8,985 nt of DNA. Origin: Bacillota bacterium (lineage in GTDB: Bacteria; Bacillota; Dethiobacteria; DTU022). The position numbers and the translations under genes are program-made. The stretch is taken from positions 1 to 8,985 of the forward strand of contig JAAZIG010000339.1 of assembly GCA_012510325.1 (NCBI GenBank), in the 5' to 3' direction. The notes beneath the pieces are model-generated. The model was given only the letters and a program-made list of their open reading frames with translations. It ran no database searches and had not been told where the DNA came from. Positions 1-5,615 of the stretch are shown here, piece after piece (within the stretch, counting starts at the first letter, position 1; each line of letters starts with the position of its first letter).

Positions 1-1145
1 AGACCGAGGCTGGTCAGCCCCAGCACATAAGTTTTGGTCCGATCCTGTTTGATCGATTCATTGAGTTTGCTCAACACCTTCTGGCGATGCGATTCAATGG
101 TCATATCGATGAAATCAATGATAATGATCCCTCCGATATCCCGCAGGCGAATCTGGCGGGCGATCTCCTCCGCCGCCTCCAAATTTGTTTTGAGGATGGT
201 CTCGGCAAGATTGCGCCTGCCGATATAGCGCCCGGTATTGACATCGACGACGGTCAAAGCCTCGGCTTCGTCAAAAACAAGGTAGCCGCCGCTTTTTAAC
301 CAGACCTGCCCCTGCAGCGCTTTCTCCAGCTCTTTTTCCACTCCGTACCGTTCAAAAATGGGTTCATCATCGCGGTAAAAACTAACTTTCTTTTTGAGCT
401 GGGACTGCGGGGAAAAACAGTCGAGTATTTCACACACCTTCTCATATTCCGGCTCATTGTCAATCAGAAAACTGTTGAAATCCTCCACAAAGAGGTCACG
501 GGCGATACGGCAGGTCAGGGCGAGATCCTGGTACAGAATCGCCGGTGCACTTTTCTGCTGAAAGCGGTTCAGCACCAGATGCCACAGCTGCATTAAAAAC
601 TGAAGATCCTGCACCAGAGCCTCCTCATCCGCCCCCTCGGCGACGGTGCGCACGATGAGCCCCATCTCCGGGGGACACATCTTTTTGGCAGTGCGCCGCA
701 GCCTCTCTTTTTCCACCGTGCTTTCGATCCGTCTGGAGACGCCGATATAATCGGCGCCGGGAACGAGCACCAGGTAGCGCCCGGGAAGGGTGATCTGCCC
801 GGTGATCCGGGCTCCCTTGCTCCCCGAAGGCTCTTTGATCACCTGAACGACAACCTCTTCCCCAACCTTGAGCAGCTTGTCGATAGCCGAACGGGAGGGG
901 GGCAGCTTTTCATCGTTGTCCGTATAGACGTCATCCACATACAGAAAAGCATTCTTTTCCAGACCGATATCGACAAAGGCCGCCTGCATCCCCGGGAGAA
1001 CATTGGCCACAATACCCTTGTACAGGTTGCCGACGATACGTTGCTCCAGCGGTCTTTCGATATAAAGCTCCACCAGCTTGCCCGCTTCAAGGATGGCCAC
1101 CCGCGTCGCCCGGTTATCACAGTTTACTAAAATTTTCTTGTCCAC
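1..1145 (-). CDS. rng: Ribonuclease G/E family endoribonuclease, 3' end beyond the window
   Basis: This is an RNase E/G family enzyme, a Mg-dependent endoribonuclease that cuts single-stranded RNA during rRNA maturation and mRNA decay. The 381 residues visible include an S1-like RNA-binding domain (about 39-118) and the DNase I-like catalytic core. Both metal-binding aspartates are present: D301 in VDVNTGR and D344 in DFIDM. They are 43 residues apart, the same spacing as D303 and D346 of E. coli RNase E. The zinc-link cysteines and the rest of the C terminus are off the left edge. The GTG start is chosen because a perfect GGAGGTGA lies 8 nt upstream. Another in-frame GTG 12 nt earlier overlaps that ribosome binding site and is less likely. 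The start lies inside the DUF2344 gene (29-bp overlap), so translation is probably coupled. No stop or frameshift is seen. Choosing G rather than E rests on genomic context and the lack of any N-terminal extension; the C-terminal length is unseen. Confidence 0.95.
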   Translation of the reverse strand, partial: MDKKILVNCDNRATRVAILEAGKLVELYIERPLEQRIVGNLYKGIVANVLPGMQAAFVDIGLEKNAFLYVDDVYTDNDEKLPPSRSAIDKLLKVGEEVVVQVIKEPSGSKGARITGQITLPGRYLVLVPGADYIGVSRRIESTVEKERLRRTAKKMCPPEMGLIVRTVAEGADEEALVQDLQFLMQLWHLVLNRFQQKSAPAILYQDLALTCRIARDLFVEDFNSFLIDNEPEYEKVCEILDCFSPQSQLKKKVSFYRDDEPIFERYGVEKELEKALQGQVWLKSGGYLVFDEAEALTVVDVNTGRYIGRRNLAETILKTNLEAAEEIARQIRLRDIGGIIIIDFIDMTIESHRQKVLSKLNESIKQDRTKTYVLGLTSLG

Positions 1146-1857
1146 TGATAATTTCACCTCCCTCCGGAAAAGGATCGATCAGCGTATCGCGATAAATATA
1201 AAGACCCTGGCGGTGAATCCGCCAGCACTGTTCGCCTCCGGTATACTCATCTTCCAGCGCCAACTGCTCAAGAAAGCGAAACGGCGAGACGCCCCCCTTG
1301 CTGCCCACCTGCAGCAGCAGGCGCAGCTGCGGACCCTGCTCAACGGGCAGCAACCCGGCGGAGAAGATATAGGGCCGGATATTTTTGCTGATTATTTTGC
1401 CCCTTTTACCGAAGCGGCGGATCATGATCTCGGGCTTGGCAAAAAGCTTGTCCAGAGAGCTCTGCAGCAGCGCCTCCGGCGGGGCCGGGCGGCTGCTGTT
1501 CCAGGCGGCGTGGTACAGTGCGGCATTAACCGTCGCCGCCAGGGGCGGGGCGCCCTCCGGAACAAGCGCCACCCCGGTCAGAAGAAGCCCTTTGGGCAGC
1601 TGCTTCTCCAGGCGCCGGCAAAAAATGCGGGGAGCCACCGGTTTCGCCAAAGCGATCTCGCCATACTCCCTGGAGGCGGTTACCCCTACCGGCAGCGGCG
1701 CGGCCAGGCTTAGCCTGAGCCGCGGACTGAAGCCGAGAGTGTAGGCCAGCGGCAGCCCGGCGCGGCGCAGAGCCCGTTGGAAAAGACGCAGCAGATCGAG
1801 ATGCGAAAGATAGCGCAGCTCTTTTCCACAGGCATAGCGGAAACAGATACGATTCAT
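1117..1857 (-). CDS. DUF2344 / TIGR03936 radical SAM-linked protein
   Basis: This 246-residue protein matches the family known only as a partner of a neighbouring radical SAM protein, sometimes fused to it. The N-terminal signature is clear: a basic start followed by LRYLSHLDLLRLFQRALRRA (about residues 14-33), then GFSPRLRLSLAAPLPVG (about 42-58) and a REYGEIAL segment. The C-terminal half is more variable. There is no signal peptide or membrane segment, so it should be cytoplasmic. Its biochemical role is unknown, and I infer only that it works with the radical SAM protein encoded immediately upstream. The ATG overlaps the TGA of that gene as ATGA, with GGAGG 7 nt before the ATG, so translation is coupled. 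Its own 3' end overlaps the RNase G start by 29 bp. Length is about normal for the family and no disruption is seen. Confidence 0.9.
   Translation of the reverse strand: MNRICFRYACGKELRYLSHLDLLRLFQRALRRAGLPLAYTLGFSPRLRLSLAAPLPVGVTASREYGEIALAKPVAPRIFCRRLEKQLPKGLLLTGVALVPEGAPPLAATVNAALYHAAWNSSRPAPPEALLQSSLDKLFAKPEIMIRRFGKRGKIISKNIRPYIFSAGLLPVEQGPQLRLLLQVGSKGGVSPFRFLEQLALEDEYTGGEQCWRIHRQGLYIYRDTLIDPFPEGGEIISGQENFSKL
1154..1161 (-). promoter_or_regulatory. Strong ribosome binding site of rng
   Basis: GGAGGTGA is fully complementary to the usual 16S rRNA 3' end and sits 8 nt before the GTG at 1145. It lies inside the 3' coding part of the DUF2344 gene. It decides the RNase G start and shows that rng has its own initiation signal despite the overlap. 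Confidence 0.8.
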
Positions 1858-3635
1858 CGTGATACCTCCACAGAGGGGTTGTCCTGCCGGGCGCGGCGAT
1901 ACTCCCTGATCAGAAGTTTTTTGCTTGCTCCGCTCTCCAGGTGATCCCAGGGCAGCGGCTCCTCTTCACCAAAACGCCGGTAAGCGTATTCCTCCGGATT
2001 TATGCCCATCTCTTCAAACAGATCCAACCACCGTTTCAGGGAAAAGTGTTCGGACCATCCATCAAAGCGGCAACCCCGCTCCCGGGCCCGCACCAGGAGG
2101 GGAGCGAGGCGGCGATCGCCGCGGGCGAACACAGCCTCCAGAAAACTGCTCCCGGGATCATGCCAGCTCAGCTTAACCCCTTTCAGTCCGCCGGTGCAGC
2201 TCCGCAGCAGCGCCTGCCGGCGGCCGACCTCGCTCCGGGAGAGCTGCGGCTCCCACTGGAAGGGGGTATGCGCTTTCGGCACAAATATTGCCGCGCTCAC
2301 CGACAGCCGGATCCACCGGTCCCTTTCGTCCTTGATGCGTCGCCGCAGCTCATCGCAGAGGGTAGCGATGGCAGCCACATCTTCATCCTCCTCCGCCGGC
2401 AGCCCGATCATGAAGTAAAGCTTGAACTGATTCCATCCGGCGGAAACGGCGGCATCGATAGCCGTGAACAGATCCTCATTGCTGATATCCTTTCCGATGA
2501 CCCGCCGCAGCCGCTCGGTGCCGGCCTCGGGAGCAAAGGTCAGGCTGCCGCGCCGCCCCTGGCGAAACTGCCCGGCCAACGCCACCGAAAAGGAGTCCAG
2601 GCGCAGTGAAGGCAGCGAGAACCTCACCTTTTCCGCCTCATGTTCCCGGTTGAGCTCGGCGATGAGCTCATCGATCCCCGGGTAATCGCAGCTGCTCAGC
2701 GAAGAGAGGGACAGCTCATCGTAGCCGGTACTCCGCAAAATTTCCCGGGCAATTTTTTTCAGCGTCTCCGGCCGCCGCCGCCGTACCGGCCGGTAGATCA
2801 TGCCGGCCTGGCAAAAGCGGCACCCCCGGCCGCACCCCCGGAAAAGCTCGACAATGCCGCGGTCGTGGACCGCCTCGATATACGGGACCACCGGGGCCAG
2901 GGGAAAGCGGGAGCTGTCCAGATCCCGCAGCACCCTTTTCCGGACAGTCGGGGAGGCGTCCGGATGGATCAGCTCCATCCCGCTGAAAGAACCGCCGCTG
3001 TAGCGGGGCCGGTAAAAGCCGGGGATATAAACGCCCTCCACCGCCGCCAGGGCTGCCAGGATTTCATCCCTCCCCGCACCGCTTTGCCTGAGGGCGAGCC
3101 ACCTTTCCAGAAGTTCCGGCAAGCCCTCTTCGCCATCCCCCAGCAGAAACAGATCGAAAAATGGTGCCAGCGGTTCGGGGTTAAAAGCACACGGTCCGCC
3201 GCCGATGATCAGGGGCTCCCCGCCGCTGCGTGCGCTGCTGTGGAAAGGTATCCCCGCCAGATCGAGCATGTTCAAAACATTGCTGTAGCTGAGTTCATAT
3301 TGCAGGGTGAAACCGACAAGGTCAAATTCGCGCAGCGGGCGGCGGCTCTCCAGAGCAAAGAGGGGCACCTGCTGCTGCCGCATCAGCGCCTCCATATCTG
3401 CAGCCGGGGCAAACACCCTTTCCAAAAGCATCTCCGGATGGCGGTTGACGATCTCGTAAATTATTTTTAGTCCCAGATTGGACATGCCCACTTCATAAAG
3501 ATCCGGGAAAGCAAAGGCCATCCGCACCGCCGTGGTGCGGTGATCCTTCTTCACCGCATTCCATTCATTGCCGAGGTAGCGAGCCGGTTTCTGGACCTGA
3601 GGGAGAAGTGTTTCCAGCTGTTTTTCTAAATGCAA
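1854..3635 (-). CDS. TIGR03960-family radical SAM protein (B12-binding-like N-terminal domain)
   Basis: This 593-residue protein has an N-terminal Rossmann-like region resembling the B12-binding domain of such enzymes (about residues 35-200, with IIGGGPCAFNPEPL near 143-156 and LLGDGEEGLPELLE after it). A radical SAM core follows, with the cluster motif CGRGCRFC (C268, C272, C275, CX3CX2C), which holds the 4Fe-4S cluster that cleaves S-adenosylmethionine. No DxHxxG motif is seen, so cobalamin binding is doubtful. FAPEAGTERLRRVIGK (about 370-386) resembles the SAM-side segment of related enzymes. The substrate is unknown. The start is TTG: TAA lies directly before it in frame, and GGAGG ends 8 nt upstream. 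The C terminus has the family pattern LPWDHLESGASKKLLIREY but ends without the cysteine-rich tail I recall in many relatives. The gene heads a coupled unit with DUF2344 and RNase G and has a good promoter of its own. Confidence 0.9.
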   Translation of the reverse strand: MHLEKQLETLLPQVQKPARYLGNEWNAVKKDHRTTAVRMAFAFPDLYEVGMSNLGLKIIYEIVNRHPEMLLERVFAPAADMEALMRQQQVPLFALESRRPLREFDLVGFTLQYELSYSNVLNMLDLAGIPFHSSARSGGEPLIIGGGPCAFNPEPLAPFFDLFLLGDGEEGLPELLERWLALRQSGAGRDEILAALAAVEGVYIPGFYRPRYSGGSFSGMELIHPDASPTVRKRVLRDLDSSRFPLAPVVPYIEAVHDRGIVELFRGCGRGCRFCQAGMIYRPVRRRRPETLKKIAREILRSTGYDELSLSSLSSCDYPGIDELIAELNREHEAEKVRFSLPSLRLDSFSVALAGQFRQGRRGSLTFAPEAGTERLRRVIGKDISNEDLFTAIDAAVSAGWNQFKLYFMIGLPAEEDEDVAAIATLCDELRRRIKDERDRWIRLSVSAAIFVPKAHTPFQWEPQLSRSEVGRRQALLRSCTGGLKGVKLSWHDPGSSFLEAVFARGDRRLAPLLVRARERGCRFDGWSEHFSLKRWLDLFEEMGINPEEYAYRRFGEEEPLPWDHLESGASKKLLIREYRRARQDNPSVEVSR

Positions 3636-3643
3636 TTAGCAGG

Positions 3644-3648
3644 CCTCC
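3644..3648 (-). promoter_or_regulatory. Ribosome binding site fixing the TTG start of the radical SAM gene
   Basis: GGAGG ends 8 nt before the TTG at 3635. An in-frame TAA directly precedes that TTG, and the next in-frame ATG is about 38 codons downstream, inside conserved sequence. TTG is therefore the only sensible start. Confidence 0.75.
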
Positions 3649-3697
3649 AAGTAGCTGCAATCAGACCTCGTGAACCAAAAGATGGACGCATTAACCT

Positions 3698-3727
3698 ATT
3701 ATAATATTTTTTTGATGGGAATATCAA
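3698..3727 (-). promoter_or_regulatory. Sigma-A type promoter for the radical SAM - DUF2344 - rng unit
   Basis: TTGATA (3727-3722, five of six consensus bases) and TATAAT (3703-3698, perfect) are separated by 18 nt. The spacer contains a run of seven A residues. Transcription would start near 3691, giving a leader of about 55 nt before the TTG at 3635. The promoter overlaps the last codons and stop of the M50 protease gene. It suggests that the downstream unit is expressed in vegetative cells independently of the sporulation-type genes upstream. This is a sequence match only, but such a close hit just upstream of a gene in GC-rich DNA is unlikely by chance. Confidence 0.75.
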
Positions 3728-4568
3728 GTCCCTTTTGCATCGCCGCCCGGATCAGCGACGCCTCGCTGAGCTCGGCGGAACATCGCTGGGTGCCGTCGAG
3801 CACCCTGATGAAATGGTAGCGCTGCGGCAAAAAAAGGCGAAAAATGTCGAGCAGCCTGGTCTCCTCAAGAACGATGATCTGGGCTCCGCGGAGAGCGCCG
3901 CGCTTGAACAGCTCGTGCTCTTTCGCCCCCAGGGAGCGGAGAAAGGTGTAGACCGCCTGCTGTTTCTCTTTTGTTGCGGCGAAAAAAAGAAACAGGGACA
4001 CTAGCAGAAAGGAAAGATTGTAATAGTGGTGATAGAGGCCGAACAGTCCGGCGGCAAAAAGCAGTCCGGCCAGAATCTGCCCCAGCAAAGCGGCCGTCTC
4101 CGTGGCCGCCCGGAAACCGCGCTGCGGTGTCAGGTAAGCCCGCAGGATCCGGCCCCCGTCAAGGGGCAGCGCCGGCAGCAGATTGAAAATGGCGAGCACC
4201 AGGTTCGCCTGGATAAAAAAGAGCAGCAGCTCCTGCGCCGACCCCGTCCGGGCAGAAGCGATCATCCCCACTCCCGCCAGAGCAAGGTTCACGGCGGGGC
4301 CGGCCCAGGCCAGCTTTTTTTCGATATAGGGTTCCAACTCGAGCTGCTCCTCGATGCGGGCAACCCCGCCAAAAGGGTACAGCTCGATCTCACTGATCCG
4401 AAGACCGAGGAACCGGCCGGTCAAACCATGAGCCAGCTCGTGCAGCAGGACGATGAGGCAGACGAGGAAAAATTCCGCACCCGCCCTGAGGGCAAAGCTG
4501 AAGATGGCGGCACAAAAAAAAAGAGGATTAATCCGGATCCTGATGCCAAAGATTGACCCTAAAGGCAA
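3699..4568 (-). CDS. spoIVFB: M50 family site-2 metalloprotease, SpoIVFB-like
   Basis: This is a 289-residue polytopic membrane zinc protease that cuts substrates within or near the membrane. The zinc motif HELAH is at residues 43-47 (catalytic E44), and the third-ligand motif is in NLLPALPLDGGR (129-140, ligand D137). Hydrophobic segments lie at about 14-42, 88-104, 112-135, 158-178 and 183-198. Residues about 215-289 are soluble and resemble the single CBS domain that in Bacillus SpoIVFB binds ATP. There the protease releases sigma-K from its precursor in the mother cell. The TTG start is preceded in frame by TGA three codons upstream, and GGTGATC, which pairs with the 16S tail, lies 4 nt before it. 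The SpoIVFA-like gene lies 56 nt upstream, as in the Bacillus spoIVF operon. All catalytic residues seem intact. Another site-2 protease role is possible, but the order, CBS-like tail and partner favour SpoIVFB. Confidence 0.88.
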   Translation of the reverse strand: MPLGSIFGIRIRINPLFFCAAIFSFALRAGAEFFLVCLIVLLHELAHGLTGRFLGLRISEIELYPFGGVARIEEQLELEPYIEKKLAWAGPAVNLALAGVGMIASARTGSAQELLLFFIQANLVLAIFNLLPALPLDGGRILRAYLTPQRGFRAATETAALLGQILAGLLFAAGLFGLYHHYYNLSFLLVSLFLFFAATKEKQQAVYTFLRSLGAKEHELFKRGALRGAQIIVLEETRLLDIFRLFLPQRYHFIRVLDGTQRCSAELSEASLIRAAMQKGLDIPIKKIL

Positions 4569-4572
4569 AGAT

Positions 4573-4579
4573 GATCACC
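4573..4579 (-). promoter_or_regulatory. Ribosome binding site supporting the TTG start of the M50 gene
   Basis: GGTGATC pairs with the distal part of the 16S anti-Shine-Dalgarno region and ends 4 nt before the TTG at 4568. The TGA contained in this same stretch is in frame with the gene, so no start further upstream is possible. Confidence 0.55.
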
Positions 4580-4624
4580 CCGACAAATAATGGAATCGGT
4601 GTATCGGTGCTGCCCCCGCACTAT

Positions 4625-5422
4625 TCAGATGCGCTCCACAGGGGTGCGGAAAGAGTCCGTCCAGGAGGGAGGCGGGGCTACCGGCCGCCCCTGAAAGCGG
4701 AGCTCAAAATGGAGATGGGGCTGCTCGTAACGGTCAGCCCCGGCAAGCACCCCCAGCCGGGCCCCTTCCTCGATGATTTCCCCCTCTTCGACAGCGGAGG
4801 TTTGCAGGCCTCGGTAGAGCATGGTCCAGCCCGGTGCGGTGGCGATGACGATGACAACCCCGCCTTCCCGGTCGGCGCCAACCTGCTCCACCCTGCCCCC
4901 CTGGAGAGCTCTCACTGCAGTCCCCCCCGGGGCGGCCAGATCAATTCCATAATGCATCGTCTCCCTTCCGCTTGCGGCATCGGTGCGGAGCCCGAAACCG
5001 CTCACCAGTGTTCCGGCCAGCGGCAAAGGTTCCCGCCAGGCCGGCAGCAGCGCCTGCGGCTTGAGCGCCGGCAGCTCCAGACGCTCCAGGAGAAGCTTAA
5101 ACGACGGCACCGCTTTCTCCGGCAAAGCACCGGGCTCAAGGTCCCACTCAACGACAAAGCGGAGCGCCTGCAACAGCGGCGCCCCTCCGCTGTAACCGCT
5201 CTTGACCAGCACCGCCGCCAGCAGGATCAGCACCGCGGCGCCGGCAAGCTTGAGCAGAAAATAGCGGTGCATCGTCTGCAGAACGCTGACGGGAAAAGAG
5301 GGTTCGGCGGGGGCAAACTGATCACCCAACAGATCATCGCCGTCGTCCGCTCTTTCCTCCAGGCGCTGCTGCAGCTTTGCCCGCAAAGTCGATACCGGAG
5401 CCTGCCGTCGCCGGTAGCGCAT
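4625..5422 (-). CDS. spoIVFA: Membrane-anchored M23-fold (LytM-like) protein, SpoIVFA-like
   Basis: The 265-residue protein has a basic cytoplasmic N terminus (MRYRRR), one membrane segment at about 54-73, a linker, and a C-terminal M23/LytM domain (about 135-250). The zinc-site motifs are present: H157 and D161 in MHYGIDLAAP, and H236/H238 in HLHFEL. The middle catalytic histidine, normally in a Y-x-H-L motif, is replaced: the protein reads YRGL at 203-206. Hydrolysis is therefore probably impaired. In Bacillus, SpoIVFA holds and inhibits the SpoIVFB protease and shares its operon; here too the M50 gene follows, 56 nt downstream. ATG at 5422 is preceded by GGGGAGGG with 7 nt spacing. I infer a regulatory partner of the protease. 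A cell-wall hydrolase remains possible because the zinc ligands persist. Confidence 0.75.
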   Translation of the reverse strand: MRYRRRQAPVSTLRAKLQQRLEERADDGDDLLGDQFAPAEPSFPVSVLQTMHRYFLLKLAGAAVLILLAAVLVKSGYSGGAPLLQALRFVVEWDLEPGALPEKAVPSFKLLLERLELPALKPQALLPAWREPLPLAGTLVSGFGLRTDAASGRETMHYGIDLAAPGGTAVRALQGGRVEQVGADREGGVVIVIATAPGWTMLYRGLQTSAVEEGEIIEEGARLGVLAGADRYEQPHLHFELRFQGRPVAPPPSWTDSFRTPVERI

Positions 5423-5615
5423 CGCTTATCCCTCCCCTGAGCAGAGTTAATCGCCGGCCATGGGCAAGCGGATCCCGGCAGACGGTAGCAGCAACAATCA
5501 GGCGGTCCGGATTGCCGGCTTCCGCCCGCCACTGTCCCCCGCTCTCCGATTGCCTAGCCGGTCCCATTCATCTATATTAGGGCAGCCGGCGGATTATGAT
5601 CATTTTAGGGGCAGG
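5423..5615. other. 193-nt gene-free gap between rodA and the M23 gene
   Basis: This is the longest gap in the window. I see no convincing gene, RNA motif or terminator hairpin with a U tract. A short open frame from 5567 has no ribosome binding site and runs into the M23 gene out of frame. The rodA-proximal end is locally AT-rich and contains the 8-bp palindrome ATGATCAT (5596-5603) and a weak sigma-E-like promoter candidate. Many clostridial relatives have further genes near this place, so it could be the site of a loss, but no recognisable remnant is visible. Confidence 0.6.
5571..5599 (-). promoter_or_regulatory. Weak candidate sigma-E-like promoter for the spoIVF-type pair
   Basis: TCATAAT (5599-5593) is one base from the Bacillus sigma-E -35 element TCATATT. 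It is followed after 14 nt by AATATAGA (5578-5571), which matches only about half of the -10 element CATACAAT. Bacillus spoIVF genes are sigma-E dependent, so the position makes sense, but the -10 match is poor and the leader would be about 140 nt. Treat it as a hypothesis. Confidence 0.2.

Noticed and set aside
2640..3470. Long open frame on the plus strand (276 codons) opposite the radical SAM gene
   Set aside because: It mirrors a clear gene on the other strand, has no recognisable domain, and is proline/arginine/glutamine-rich as expected of antisense frames in GC-rich DNA.
4590..4610. Short direct repeat CACCGAT twice, 8 nt apart, between the M23 and M50 genes
   Set aside because: Two 7-bp copies are too little to call an operator or a repeat element.
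4553..5440. 295-codon plus-strand open frame opposite the M23 gene
   Set aside because: It lies almost wholly opposite a gene with intact M23 motifs. Its composition is low in hydrophobic residues and matches no family I know.
5334..5567. Small minus-strand open frame in the rodA-M23 gap
   Set aside because: It has no ribosome binding site, runs out of frame into the M23 gene, and has no recognisable protein signature.
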